Source of the DNA: CADEDV01 sp036383515
GTDB lineage: Bacteria; Bacteroidota; Bacteroidia; Chitinophagales; Chitinophagaceae
NCBI GenBank assembly: GCA_036383515.1
Contig: DASVOE010000029.1
Location: forward strand, 1-64,000
Direction of reading: 5' to 3'
Length of the DNA: 64,000 nucleotides
Shown: in pieces, positions 1-9,286 of the stretch
How the letters are laid out: each line of letters begins with the position of its first letter
Position numbering within the stretch: position 1 is the first letter of the stretch
Translations under genes and position numbers: made by a program
The notes under the pieces: model-generated
Databases searched by the model: none
Told to the model about the DNA's origin: nothing
Seen by the model: the letters and a program-made list of their open reading frames with translations, nothing else

Positions 1-614
1 AGCTTTTCATTATCCCTGTATCTCGACCATAACCAGGCATCGCCCGAAAGCATACCATTGAAGGGGAGAATACTCCGGCCTGCATTTTCATTACATACTT
101 CAATCCAGATGCGGACCGATTCTTTTTCACCTTCTTTTAAAATACCATTTCCAAATTTGGAATGATCAGTAGTGGTCAGCTCATTTATATTTACAAGTAT
201 CACGTCATTGCCGATAATGTAATGGCTCAGGAAATTCACATTATCAATAACCACATTGTCACCAATGTCACAACTAACAATGGTGCTGTTATAAAGGCCA
301 ACGGCCAGGCGGATACTATTGAACTCCAAAAAATAGGGTTCCAGTTTGCCAATACGAACAAGACCATAAAATTTACAATGCTGCACCAGTGAAGGATTGA
401 AGGCATTGGAGACCTGCACCTTATCCCAATCATCAGACGTGTTTCCGTTTTTTACCAGCACTTCCGTTTCATTTGCTGTAAGCTTACGGTAACGGATGCC
501 GCTTCGGTTTTGAATATTACGGAGATAGTATTCATTCTTCCCTTTCGGAATATATTCTTTGGCGACAAAGCCATAACCAAGAGAAGAGATAGATTGTTTG
601 TTGATGATATTCAT
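1..614 (-). CDS. DUF4954 family protein (3' part missing, cut by window edge)
   Basis: The minus-strand frame is open from an ATG at 614 to the left edge, so about 204 N-terminal residues are visible and the C-terminus lies outside. It begins MNIINKQSISSLGYGF and contains the stretch NSTIVSCDIGDNVVIDNVNFLSHYI, a regular hydrophobic pattern like a left-handed beta-helix (hexapeptide repeat) fold. The opening matches what I know of the DUF4954 family, about 700 residues long and widespread in Bacteroidota, with a sugar-nucleotidyltransferase-like or acyltransferase-like fold. The biochemical role is unknown. glmS lies just downstream of the promoter side on the same strand, but a 148-bp gap with a heptanucleotide repeat separates them. 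Family call fairly sure, function not. Confidence 0.7.
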   Translation of the reverse strand, partial: MNIINKQSISSLGYGFVAKEYIPKGKNEYYLRNIQNRSGIRYRKLTANETEVLVKNGNTSDDWDKVQVSNAFNPSLVQHCKFYGLVRIGKLEPYFLEFNSIRLAVGLYNSTIVSCDIGDNVVIDNVNFLSHYIIGNDVILVNINELTTTDHSKFGNGILKEGEKESVRIWIEVCNENAGRSILPFNGMLSGDAWLWSRYRDNEK

Positions 615-623
615 ATTGAGTTG

Positions 624-651
624 CTGGTTTCTGGCTGCTGGTTACCGGTTA
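624..651. repeat. heptanucleotide repeat cluster H1
   Basis: Four head-to-tail heptamers: CTGGTTT, CTGGCTG, CTGGTTA, CCGGTTA. It lies between the DUF4954 start and glmS. It is one of seven such imperfect 7-bp clusters in this window. Confidence 0.6.
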
Positions 652-762
652 AATAACCAGTCGATACCAGCTACTCTTTATATTTTTTATCTGTGATTTC
701 AAGATTTTATTGCACGTTGAGAAATTGCATAATAAAGATGACCAGTAACAATGAACGGATAA

Positions 763-2601
763 TCACTCTACCGTCACACTCTTAGCCAGGTTTCTTGGTT
801 TGTCCACATCACAACCTTTGGCCACACCTATATAATAGGCCAGCAGTTGTAAAGGAACCACACTCAGCATAGGCGCTACAATTTCATCTGCTTCCGGCAC
901 GATCATCACATCATCGGATAAACCGGTGGATACATTATCTCCTTCGGTAATGACAGAGATCACTTTTCCCTTCCTGGCTTTTATCTCCTGCATATTGCTC
1001 ACTACTTTTTCGTGGTAAGTATCTTTGGTCGCTACAAAAACAACCGGAAGATGTTCATCCACCAATGCTATCGGGCCATGCTTCATTTCCGCAGCAGGAT
1101 AACCTTCTGCATGTATATAGGATATCTCTTTTAATTTCAATGCACCTTCGAGTGCTACCGGGAAATTATAACCACGACCCAGGTATAAAAAGTCTCTTGC
1201 ATCCTTATATTTCTCTGCCAGGTTTTTTATCGTATCACTATGGTTCAATGCCCAGGCCACTTTTTCCGGAACTTCTTCGAGTTCTTTCAGCAAACCCATA
1301 TACCTGTCATTGGAAATACTTCCTTTAATGTAAGCGATCTTCAATGCCATCATGGTGAGCACAGCAAGCTGAGCAGTGAATGCTTTGGTAGATGCTACGC
1401 CTATTTCTGGTCCGGCATGTGTGTAAGCGCCACCATGCGATATACGGGCAATTGAAGACCCGACCACATTTACCACACCAAGTATGATGGCTCCTTTTTC
1501 TTTAGCTTTTTCAATAGCCACTAGTGTATCAGCTGTTTCACCACTTTGTGAAATAGCAATGATAACATCGCCTTTGTTGATAACAGGATTGCGATAGCGG
1601 AATTCAGAAGCATATTCTACTTCTACATTAATGCGGCATAGTTCTTCAAAAATATATTCTGCTACCAGGCCCGCATGCCAGCTGGTGCCACAGGCGATCA
1701 TAATAATGCGATTAGCACTTACCAATTGTTCAGCGTATTGCTGGATACCACTCATTGTAATGGTACCGGCAGCAGCATCAAGCCTTCCTCTTAAGCAATC
1801 ATAAATAGTTTGTGGCTGTTCAAAAATTTCTTTCAGCATGAAATGATCATAACCGCCTTTTTCCATAGCGGCCAGTTCGAGGTCGAGTTTTTGTACATAC
1901 GGAGTGATTTTTTCGTTCCCCAGATTTTTCAGGATCAGCTCATCTGGTTTTATAATAGCCAGTTCATAATCGTTTACATACACCACTTCTTTCGTGTATT
2001 CCAGCATAGGTGATGCGTCAGAACCGAGGAAATGTTCACCTTTGCCCACACCAATTACTAATGGACTTCCTTTCCGTGCTGCGATAATGGTACCGGGATC
2101 ATCAGCATCCAGCAAAAGAATAACATAAGCCCCGGTTACTCTTTTCAGAGCGATTCTCACCGCTTCTTCCAGCGAACAATTATTATTTTTTTTGATCTCT
2201 TCTATAAAGTTCAGCAATACTTCAGTATCTGTATCACTATTAAATGTGTAACCTTTATTGGTTAGTTCCTGTTTTAACTGAGCATAATTTTCGATGATGC
2301 CATTATGGATCATCGCCAGTTTGCCACTTGCAGATGAGTGAGGATGTGCATTGCGGTCACTGGGTTCACCATGAGTGGCCCACCGGGTATGACCGATGCC
2401 TACATGAGAATGAAGATCTTTTCCAACGATATTATCTTCCAGTTCTGCTACTTTTCCTTTTTTCTTATAAACTTTTAATCCCTTACTGTTCTGAAGGGCT
2501 ACACCCGTACTATCGTAGCCACGGTATTCAAGACGTTTTAGTCCTTTAATAATGACGGGATAAGCTTCTCTTGGGCCGGTATATCCAACAATTCCACACA
2601 T
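763..2601 (-). CDS. glmS: glutamine--fructose-6-phosphate aminotransferase (isomerizing)
   Basis: Makes glucosamine-6-phosphate from fructose-6-phosphate and glutamine, the first step towards UDP-GlcNAc for peptidoglycan and LPS; cytoplasmic. At 612 residues it is full length. It starts MCGIVGYTG, so Cys2 becomes the N-terminal nucleophile of the class II glutamine amidotransferase domain (about residues 2-220). Two SIS sugar-isomerase domains follow (ACGTSWHAG near residue 305; a second near 460). It ends with the canonical tail DKPRNLAKSVTVE. A TACCTTTG box lies 41-48 bp upstream on the minus strand. No glmS ribozyme was recognised in the short leader. Confidence 0.98.
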   Translation of the reverse strand: MCGIVGYTGPREAYPVIIKGLKRLEYRGYDSTGVALQNSKGLKVYKKKGKVAELEDNIVGKDLHSHVGIGHTRWATHGEPSDRNAHPHSSASGKLAMIHNGIIENYAQLKQELTNKGYTFNSDTDTEVLLNFIEEIKKNNNCSLEEAVRIALKRVTGAYVILLLDADDPGTIIAARKGSPLVIGVGKGEHFLGSDASPMLEYTKEVVYVNDYELAIIKPDELILKNLGNEKITPYVQKLDLELAAMEKGGYDHFMLKEIFEQPQTIYDCLRGRLDAAAGTITMSGIQQYAEQLVSANRIIMIACGTSWHAGLVAEYIFEELCRINVEVEYASEFRYRNPVINKGDVIIAISQSGETADTLVAIEKAKEKGAIILGVVNVVGSSIARISHGGAYTHAGPEIGVASTKAFTAQLAVLTMMALKIAYIKGSISNDRYMGLLKELEEVPEKVAWALNHSDTIKNLAEKYKDARDFLYLGRGYNFPVALEGALKLKEISYIHAEGYPAAEMKHGPIALVDEHLPVVFVATKDTYHEKVVSNMQEIKARKGKVISVITEGDNVSTGLSDDVMIVPEADEIVAPMLSVVPLQLLAYYIGVAKGCDVDKPRNLAKSVTVE

Positions 2602-2642
2602 GAGATTAAGTTTTTAATGGACCTGTACTGCTACAGGCGGAG

Positions 2643-2650
2643 CAAAGGTA
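2643..2650 (-). promoter_or_regulatory. candidate -7 box of glmS
   Basis: On the minus strand this reads TACCTTTG, a perfect match to the Bacteroidota -7 consensus TAnnTTTG, about 40 bp before the glmS ATG. I do not see a well-spaced -33 TTG, so this is a moderate call. Confidence 0.45.
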
Positions 2651-2742
2651 TTGATTTCAACGTATGCAAATAGCCTGAAAAGTAGTGAATAAATACTCTT
2701 TTAAGAACCCGTTCCTAATATCATAGCAAGTCATAATATTAT

Positions 2743-4134
2743 TTATAATAGGCTACCACTAAGAATCAAATATGCAATTGAAAAATATATTACAAGTCCC
2801 GTTACATCCACAAGCGTTGCGACAAATGGCGCAGAGCTTACTGCAGGGTCAGCACCGAGACGTTTTAATATGATAGGAAGCATACTTCCTGCCAATGTTC
2901 CCCATAACACAACTCCCAACAAAGTAAACCCAACAGTAAAGCCTAAGCCTATCCAATGTATGCCATACAGGTCGGGGAAAATAGTATGCCAGATGGCGAT
3001 GCGTAGAAAACCAATAACTCCCAGCACTGTTCCTAATAATAATCCCGAAATAATTTCCCGCTTCATTACTTTCCACCAATCAGTAATTGTTATTTCGCCT
3101 ACTGCCATGGACTGTATAATAAGTGTAGAAGCCTGTGAACCTGTATTTCCTCCGCTGGAAATTATTAAGGGAACAAATAAGGCCAGCACTACAGCTTTTG
3201 CGATCTCATCTTCGAAATAAGCCATAGCGGTAGCCGTAAGCATCTCACCTAAAAATAATACGACCAACCACACAATTCTTTTTTTGAAAAGCCTGAAAAT
3301 AGGCATCTCAAGATAGGGTTGGTCTAATGCTTCTGTACCCCCCATTTTTTGCATATCCTCACTGAACTCTTCTTCCGCCACCCAAAGTATATCATCAATC
3401 GTAACGATGCCCAATAATTTATTGCTATTGCTCACCACCGGCAGGGCCACCCTGTTATTCATTTTAAATACATCACTGGCTGTTTCCTGATCATCATAAG
3501 CATTTAGTGATACCACACGGCCATCCATCAACTCGGATACTTTTTTATCCGGTGGATTTAAAATGAAATCCCTGATGCGGATGTCATCCAGCAATTCACC
3601 TTTTTTATTGATGACATAGATAACGTTGATGGTCTCACTATCTTTTCCATACTTCCTGATGGTAGCAAAAACTTCTTCGATCGTATTGTCGGGGTATACA
3701 TACACATAGTCCGGTGTCATCAGCCGCCCGATACTATTTTCAGGATAACCTAATAAGGAAAGTGTGATCTTTCTTTCTTCGGGGTCCAGCAGCTTGATGA
3801 GTTCCCTGACCACATTGCTCGGTAATTCTTCCAAAAAATCGGTACGGTCATCCGCAGGAAGATCGTTGAGTAAGGAAGCGATGTTGTTAGCGGGTAAATT
3901 ATGGATGATCCTTTTTTGTACGGACAGATCAAGGATCTTAAATACACTGGCTGCCCGGTGCACCGACATATTAGCGATGATCTGGCTTTCATAGTCAGGA
4001 TATTCATCTACCAGTTCGGCCACATCGCTGATGTTCTGGTGATTCAGGAAATCACGGATCTGCAATTTATCCTCGGTTTGAATAACGGCTTCAAATTGCT
4101 CCTGTAAATTGGGTTGTTCCAGTTCCAACGACAT
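2743..4134 (-). CDS. mgtE: magnesium transporter MgtE
   Basis: A 463-residue inner-membrane Mg2+ channel/transporter. Domains in order: cytoplasmic MgtE N domain (about residues 20-135, superhelical), a pair of CBS domains (about 140-265, the Mg2+-sensing gate), and a five-helix membrane domain (about 285-460) containing SSGGNTGSQASTL and a conserved late acidic helix (GADPAVSSAPFVATLVDVTG). Size and domain order are standard. The ATG at 4134 sits 4 bp after a TATTTTTG promoter box, so the transcript may be leaderless. That also argues against an M-box riboswitch here. Confidence 0.96.
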   Translation of the reverse strand: MSLELEQPNLQEQFEAVIQTEDKLQIRDFLNHQNISDVAELVDEYPDYESQIIANMSVHRAASVFKILDLSVQKRIIHNLPANNIASLLNDLPADDRTDFLEELPSNVVRELIKLLDPEERKITLSLLGYPENSIGRLMTPDYVYVYPDNTIEEVFATIRKYGKDSETINVIYVINKKGELLDDIRIRDFILNPPDKKVSELMDGRVVSLNAYDDQETASDVFKMNNRVALPVVSNSNKLLGIVTIDDILWVAEEEFSEDMQKMGGTEALDQPYLEMPIFRLFKKRIVWLVVLFLGEMLTATAMAYFEDEIAKAVVLALFVPLIISSGGNTGSQASTLIIQSMAVGEITITDWWKVMKREIISGLLLGTVLGVIGFLRIAIWHTIFPDLYGIHWIGLGFTVGFTLLGVVLWGTLAGSMLPIILKRLGADPAVSSAPFVATLVDVTGLVIYFSIAYLILSGSLL

Positions 4135-4138
4135 GGTT

Positions 4139-4146
4139 CAAAAATA
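4139..4146 (-). promoter_or_regulatory. mgtE -7 box directly in front of the start codon
   Basis: Reads TATTTTTG on the minus strand, followed by AACC and then the mgtE ATG. In Bacteroidota this box spans roughly -11 to -4, so transcription would begin at or within a few nucleotides of the A of ATG. No clear -33 TTG at the usual distance. Confidence 0.55.
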
Positions 4147-4293
4147 GATAATAGTTATGAGAGAATAGGCGGGAGGTGATGATATGTCAGTAGATCATTA
4201 AAGCAGCTTTTTAAAATAAACATTTTGTGAAGTAGTACATATTTTCAATCTTTAAAAAAATATCATCGTTTACTTACCAGTTATCATCGCAAT

Positions 4294-4677
4294 ATGATTC
4301 TTCCTTTTCTCTACATTGGTCCAACTTCGCAGATGGGGCGTGGAGTTTTTACTTCAGAAAATATAAAAGCAAATACCGTAGTGGAAGTGGCGCCGGTGAT
4401 CGTTATGAACAGTGAAGACAGGAAGTTGCTGGATCAAACCCTGCTGCATGATTATATTTTTGAATGGGGTGGGGAAAAAAGCCAATGCTGTATGGCCCTG
4501 GGGTATGTGCCGCTGTATAATCATTCCTACCAATCCAATTGCGAATATGAAATGGATTTTGAAAACGGGCAGATGAGTATAAAAACGATCCGTGCTATAA
4601 AGGCAGGCGAAGAATTATTTATTAATTATAATGGAAACTGGAATGATAGCAAACCGGTTTGGTTTGACGCAACGTAA
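4294..4677 (+). CDS. small SET-domain protein (predicted lysine methyltransferase)
   Basis: A 127-residue protein that is essentially only a SET domain. Visible motifs are the N-terminal GRGVF (residues 17-21), YNHSYQSNCEY (about 76-86, corresponding to the NHS/C SAM-binding motif) and GEELFINYN (about 104-112, with the catalytic-region Tyr). These are the standard SAM and lysine-binding elements of SET methyltransferases. Stand-alone bacterial SET proteins of this size exist in many phyla and their substrates are mostly unknown. It stands alone between divergent mgtE and the membrane acyltransferase gene. Confidence 0.85.
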   Translation: MILPFLYIGPTSQMGRGVFTSENIKANTVVEVAPVIVMNSEDRKLLDQTLLHDYIFEWGGEKSQCCMALGYVPLYNHSYQSNCEYEMDFENGQMSIKTIRAIKAGEELFINYNGNWNDSKPVWFDAT

Positions 4678-4801
4678 CAACCAGTTCCGGGGGACAGGAT
4701 TATTTGTTATTCTCTTTTGCACAGGCTTCAACCTCACTGTTAGTAAACTGTTGGTGAAGTGAACAGGCAAAGCTTTATCTTTTATGCTTTAAAAACTATA
4801 T

Positions 4802-5998
4802 ATGACCGGATTAACTGCTACCAGTCGTAACCGAATTAACTCTATTGACCTGCTTCGTGGTATTATCATGGTCATTATGGCCCTGGATCATGTGCGGGAT
4901 TTTTTTCATAAAGAAGCTTTTACAGATGATCCCCTGAATATGGACACCACTACACCCTGGCTTTTCTTTACCCGCTGGATCACCCATTTTTGTGCACCGG
5001 CCTTTGTTTTCCTCGCAGGCACTTCTGCATTTTTAATGGGGTTGAAAAAAACAAAAAAGCAATTGAGTAAATTTTTGATCACCCGCGGTCTTTGGCTGGT
5101 GATTGCAGAAGTATTGATCATTACACTGGGCTGGACCTATAATCCATTATACAACCTGCTTATCCTGCAGGTGATCTGGGCTATTGGTATCAGTATGATC
5201 ATTCTTGGACTGTTGGTCTGGCTGCCTTTGCCGGTGATTTTTCTCATTGGATTCATTATCGTAGCGGGTCATAATTTACTTGATTATCCTGAAGCCGAAA
5301 GAAAGGGTGATGTAGGTTTCTGGTGGAACCTGGTTCATCATGCCCAATTTTATTTTGTGCCTTATGCTGAAGACAGGGGCGTAATGATCGTTTATGCTTT
5401 TATGCCCTGGGCAGGCGTGATGGCTTTGGGATATTGTTTTGGCAGTTGGTATAAAAATACTGTGACGGCAGAAGCAAGAAGAAAAAGATTAATTGCTTTA
5501 GGGTTTGGTTTGATCGGTTTATTTATTGTATTGCGACTGATCAATGCTTATGGTAACCCATTACCATGGATGGAACAACCAAGAGGCGGACTTTATAGTT
5601 TCTTTTCTTTTTTGAATGCTAATAAATATCCGCCATCCCTGATGTTTTTATGTATGACCTTAGGCCCTGCGACTTTATTATTGGCTTTGTTTGAAAAGAT
5701 CCAGGCTAAATGGACCCGGTTCTTTCTTACGTATGGAAGAGTTCCGTTCTTTTTCTATATCCTGCATTTTTATTTGATCCATCTTTTTTGTGTAATTGCT
5801 TTTTTTGCGAGTGGTTATTCTACCAGCCAGGTCGTATCAAGGGATACACCCTTCTTCTTCAGACCAGCTTCCTTTGGATTTAATCTTTGGGTAGTATATG
5901 TTGTTTGGATAGCCGTGGTGCTGCTTCTTTATCCCTTATGCAAATGGTATAACAGGTATAAGGCCACACATCATCAATGGTGGCTGAGTTACATCTGA
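4802..5998 (+). CDS. multi-pass membrane protein, DUF1624/heparan-glucosaminide acetyltransferase-like
   Basis: A 398-residue integral membrane protein with about ten hydrophobic helices. The N-terminus has SIDLLRGIIMVIMALDHVRDFF, the pattern (DxxRGhxhhhMxhxH) seen in the DUF1624 and YeiB-like acyltransferase superfamily, which includes heparan-alpha-glucosaminide N-acetyltransferase. The conserved Asp/Arg and His point to trans-membrane acyl transfer, substrate unknown. It is close to the neighbouring mutS 3' end (17 bp between convergent stops). Family assignment is confident; the activity is inference. Confidence 0.85.
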   Translation: MTGLTATSRNRINSIDLLRGIIMVIMALDHVRDFFHKEAFTDDPLNMDTTTPWLFFTRWITHFCAPAFVFLAGTSAFLMGLKKTKKQLSKFLITRGLWLVIAEVLIITLGWTYNPLYNLLILQVIWAIGISMIILGLLVWLPLPVIFLIGFIIVAGHNLLDYPEAERKGDVGFWWNLVHHAQFYFVPYAEDRGVMIVYAFMPWAGVMALGYCFGSWYKNTVTAEARRKRLIALGFGLIGLFIVLRLINAYGNPLPWMEQPRGGLYSFFSFLNANKYPPSLMFLCMTLGPATLLLALFEKIQAKWTRFFLTYGRVPFFFYILHFYLIHLFCVIAFFASGYSTSQVVSRDTPFFFRPASFGFNLWVVYVVWIAVVLLLYPLCKWYNRYKATHHQWWLSYI

Positions 5999-6014
5999 CA
6001 GGAATGCAGCATGC

Positions 6015-8618
6015 TTATTTCAGCTTACTTTTTATTTCCTGGAGTTTGAGTAATGCTTCAACAGGGGTAAGGCGGTTGATGTCCGCACCTTCAAGTAGCT
6101 TTCTTATTTCGTCAAACGTTTCGCTGTGCGCATCAAATATGGAGAGCTGTAGCTTGGGCCCGGCGATTTTTTTAACAGCGTCACCGATCTCTTCATCCAC
6201 ATGTTTCGTTTCCAACTGTTTTAAAATATCATTGGCCCGGTCAATCAATGATGCTGGCATGCCCGCCATCTTTGCTACATGGATACCAAAACTATGGGTG
6301 CTTCCACCCGGCGCCAGCTTGCGTAAAAAAATAATTTTATTGCCGGCTTCCTTATTGGTGATATGATAATTCTTTACTCTTGGTAATTTTTCTTCCAGTT
6401 CATTCAGCTCATGATAGTGAGTGGCGAATAATGTTTTGGGTTGATGCGGCGAGTTATGCAAATGTTCAGCAATGCTCCAGGCTATAGAAATGCCATCGTA
6501 AGTAGAAGTGCCTCTCCCGATCTCGTCCAGCAAGATCAAACTGCGGTGTGTGATGTTATTAATGATCGAAGCCGTTTCATTCATCTCCACCATAAAAGTA
6601 GATTCGCCGCCACTGAGATTATCCGATGCACCTACCCTCGTGAATATTTTATCCGTCAATGAAATTTTTGCTTCGGTAGCCGGCACAAACGAACCGATAT
6701 GCGCCATCAGTGTAATAAGAGCCGTTTGCCGGAGGAGAGCAGACTTACCACTCATATTGGGGCCGGTCAGAATAATGATCTGTTGTTCCGTTTTATTTAA
6801 TTCTAGATCGTTACTGATATAAGGTTCGCCAACAGGTAAATTCCTTTCAATCACCGGGTGACGACCTTCTTTTACGATCCAGTAGTTGTGATCATGCAAC
6901 TGCGGTTTTTTATAATGGAATTGGATAGCATTGTGCGCAAAGCAAGTCATACAATCCAGCACAGCAACAATATTTCCATTGGTCTGCACGGGTGCGAGGT
7001 AATCAGCTAATTCATTCAGCAATGCTTCAAATAATTCCAGTTCCAGCTTCAGTATCTTTTCTTCTGCACCTACGATCTTTTCTTCGTAATCTTTTAATTC
7101 AGGAGTAATGTATCGTTCGGCATTGGCCAGTGTTTGCTTGCGCATCCATTCAGCCGGCACTTTATTCTTATGCAAATTGGTTACTTCCAGGTAATAGCCA
7201 AATACGTTATTGAAACCGATCTTTAAAGAACTGATACCGGTTTGCTCGGATTCTTTTTGTTGTAACTGGGTAAGATAATTCTTTCCGCTGCGGGAAATAT
7301 TTCGCAATTCGTCGAGCTCATCACTGATGCCGCTATTCATCATACCACCTTTGGAAGCAAGCGCCGGTGGATTTTCAATGATCTCTTTAAAAATTTTATC
7401 AGCAATATAAGGACAGGGATTCAAGGCATCCCCTAATCGCTTCAGGTATTCATTGGAAGAGGATAAGCAAAGTTGCTGAATGATCTCTACCTGCTTTAAA
7501 CCTTTGGCAAGTTGCAATACTTCACGGGGATTAATTTTCTTCAAAGGAATTTTGGAAACCAATCTTTCAATATCGCCGCATAACCGAACCGATTGTACGA
7601 TCTTATTGCGCAGGTCTGTTTCTTTGATAAAAAATTCAACCAGTTCCAGCCGCTCGTTGATTTTATGAATGTTTTTCAACGGAAATATGATCCATCGTTT
7701 TAATAACCTTGCGCCCATCGGAGATACAGTGTTATCTAAAACACTCAATAGTGTTTGATTACCTTCTGTATTTCCATACACTAATTCCAGGTTCCGGATG
7801 GTAAAACGGTCCATCCATAAAAAATCGTCCCGGTCAATGCGCTGCAACGAAGTGATGTGCTGCAGGTGAGAATGCTCTGTATCTTTTAAATAATGTATGA
7901 CAGAACCAGCAGCGATCAAACCATTTTTCAGATCATCTACACCAAACCCTTTTAAAGAATGTGTTTGAAAATGTTTCAGCAATACATCTTCAGCATACAC
8001 CCCATCAAATATCCATTCGTCAAGGGTGTAATTGTACATTTTACCGCCAAAATATTCTTTGAACTTTTTTTGTTGCTGTCGTTGAAATACAACTTCAGCG
8101 GGTTTGAAACTCTGTAATAATTTATCAGCGTATTCCCGGTCGCCTTCAGCCAAAAGAAATTCACCGGTAGATATATCCAAAAAGGCAAGGCCATACTGTT
8201 CGTTTTCGGCAAAATGAACAGCTGCTAAAAAATTATTGCTGTGATGCTCCAGTAATTTATCGTTGACCGTAGTACCGGGAGTGATCATATCTGTCACACC
8301 TCTTTTTACAATGCCTTTCGCTTGTTTAGGATCTTCGAGCTGGTCACAGATAGCAACACGATAACCGGCCTTTACCAGTTTATGTAAATAGGTATCCAAG
8401 GCGTGATGCGGAAAGCCAGCAAGGTCGAGTGAGGCGGCGGCGCCATTATTTCTTTTCGTGAGGGTAATGCCCAGCACCTGTGAAGCGATCACGGCATCCT
8501 GCCCGAAGGTTTCATAAAAATCGCCCACCCTGAAGAGTAATATCGCATCGGGATATTTTTGTTTAATAGCCCGGTGTTGCTGCATCATGGGTGTATCGGA
8601 GATCGCTGCTTTCGCCAT
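6015..8618 (-). CDS. mutS: DNA mismatch repair protein MutS
   Basis: Recognises mismatches and starts methyl-independent mismatch repair. About 867 residues, full length. Seen: mismatch-recognition FYE in GDFYETFG (around residue 39), connector and lever/clamp regions, Walker A GPNMSGKSALLR (around 630), and the ABC-type DEIGRGTSTYDG. I chose the ATG at 8618 (MAKAAISDTPMMQQ) rather than the in-frame TTG at 8627, because that TTG is the last three bases of a TATTTTTG promoter box on the same strand. It diverges from the SpoU methyltransferase gene across an 86-bp promoter region. Confidence 0.97.
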   Translation of the reverse strand: MAKAAISDTPMMQQHRAIKQKYPDAILLFRVGDFYETFGQDAVIASQVLGITLTKRNNGAAASLDLAGFPHHALDTYLHKLVKAGYRVAICDQLEDPKQAKGIVKRGVTDMITPGTTVNDKLLEHHSNNFLAAVHFAENEQYGLAFLDISTGEFLLAEGDREYADKLLQSFKPAEVVFQRQQQKKFKEYFGGKMYNYTLDEWIFDGVYAEDVLLKHFQTHSLKGFGVDDLKNGLIAAGSVIHYLKDTEHSHLQHITSLQRIDRDDFLWMDRFTIRNLELVYGNTEGNQTLLSVLDNTVSPMGARLLKRWIIFPLKNIHKINERLELVEFFIKETDLRNKIVQSVRLCGDIERLVSKIPLKKINPREVLQLAKGLKQVEIIQQLCLSSSNEYLKRLGDALNPCPYIADKIFKEIIENPPALASKGGMMNSGISDELDELRNISRSGKNYLTQLQQKESEQTGISSLKIGFNNVFGYYLEVTNLHKNKVPAEWMRKQTLANAERYITPELKDYEEKIVGAEEKILKLELELFEALLNELADYLAPVQTNGNIVAVLDCMTCFAHNAIQFHYKKPQLHDHNYWIVKEGRHPVIERNLPVGEPYISNDLELNKTEQQIIILTGPNMSGKSALLRQTALITLMAHIGSFVPATEAKISLTDKIFTRVGASDNLSGGESTFMVEMNETASIINNITHRSLILLDEIGRGTSTYDGISIAWSIAEHLHNSPHQPKTLFATHYHELNELEEKLPRVKNYHITNKEAGNKIIFLRKLAPGGSTHSFGIHVAKMAGMPASLIDRANDILKQLETKHVDEEIGDAVKKIAGPKLQLSIFDAHSETFDEIRKLLEGADINRLTPVEALLKLQEIKSKLK

Positions 8619-8624
8619 AGGCGA

Positions 8625-8632
8625 CAAAAATA
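8625..8632 (-). promoter_or_regulatory. mutS -7 box
   Basis: Minus-strand TATTTTTG, ending 6 bp before the ATG at 8618. Its final TTG is in frame with mutS and imitates a start codon. Confidence 0.5.
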
Positions 8633-8670
8633 AGGAAGTGTTCAGGTAACTGAACTTTCGGCTTTACCTG

Positions 8671-8700
8671 TTGAAAAAATAAACCTCCTGGCTATATTTG
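8671..8700 (+). promoter_or_regulatory. promoter of the SpoU-prenyltransferase-ruvX-def run
   Basis: TTG at 8671-8673, 19 bp, then TATATTTG at 8693-8700: an excellent match to the Bacteroidota -33/-7 promoter. The box ends 4 bp before the ATG at 8705, so the predicted mRNA is leaderless or nearly so. Confidence 0.75.
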
Positions 8701-8704
8701 CGCC

Positions 8705-9247
8705 ATGCGAAAACTGAGCATGGAAGAGTTGGGACGCAAATCAGTAGAAGAATTTAAACGTTCTGATAAGGTTCCTATTATTGTGGTGTTGGAAAATATC
8801 CGCAGCGCTTATAATGTAGGCAGTGTGTTTCGTACCTCGGATGCTTTTTTGATAGAGGCCATTTATATTATTGGTTATTCGGCCAAACCTCCGCACAAAG
8901 AAATAAAGAAGACAGCGCTGGGCGCTGAAGAAACGGTGACCTGGAAACATTTTACCACTACACAGGCAGCCATTGACGAACTGAAAACAATGGGCTATAA
9001 TATTTATGCAGCAGAACAGGCCGAGGATAGTTTTAAACTGAATGCCATTGAGTTTGAACCCAATGAAAAAATAGCGGTGATCTTTGGTAATGAAGTGACG
9101 GGAGTGGAGCAGTCCACCATTCATTTATGCAATGGCTGTATAGAAATACCCCAGTCAGGAATGAAGCATTCGTTGAATATTGCTACAGCGGTGGGAGTGG
9201 TGTTGTGGGAGCTTGTGAGAAGGAGGATAAACCCCCTGTCCCCCTAA
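8705..9247 (+). CDS. SpoU/TrmH-family RNA 2'-O-methyltransferase
   Basis: A 180-residue SPOUT methyltransferase using SAM to methylate a ribose in tRNA or rRNA. Motifs: ENIRSAYNVGSVFRTSDAF (motif 1, about residues 29-47), VIFGNEVTGVEQ (motif 2, about 131-142) and IPQSGMKHSLNIATAVGVVLWE (motif 3, about 155-176, the knotted SAM site). It lacks the N-terminal substrate-binding domain of RlmB, so it is a minimal form. The last residues (INPLSP) and the stop codon are written by a dispersed palindromic repeat at 9229-9260. The exact target base cannot be read from sequence. Confidence 0.92.
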   Translation: MRKLSMEELGRKSVEEFKRSDKVPIIVVLENIRSAYNVGSVFRTSDAFLIEAIYIIGYSAKPPHKEIKKTALGAEETVTWKHFTTTQAAIDELKTMGYNIYAAEQAEDSFKLNAIEFEPNEKIAVIFGNEVTGVEQSTIHLCNGCIEIPQSGMKHSLNIATAVGVVLWELVRRRINPLSP

Positions 9248-9260
9248 AGGGGAACTTAGG
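9229..9260. repeat. GC-rich palindromic repeat P1 at the 3' end of the SpoU gene
   Basis: Contains CCCCCT...CCCCCTAAAGGGG followed by AACTTAGG, a dispersed inverted-repeat type common in Bacteroidota intergenic DNA. It overlaps the SpoU stop codon and fills the gap to the prenyltransferase gene. It may act as a transcript-end hairpin. Confidence 0.65.
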
Positions 9261-9286
9261 ATGGTTATTCATTATAAATTAAAAAG

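Noticed and set aside
162..433. Open frames of 76 and 65 codons on both strands
   Set aside because: Both overlap the well-supported truncated DUF4954 gene in other frames.
2602..2742. glmS ribozyme or riboswitch upstream of glmS
   Set aside because: The leader from the likely promoter is only about 40 nt, too short, and no conserved ribozyme core is visible.
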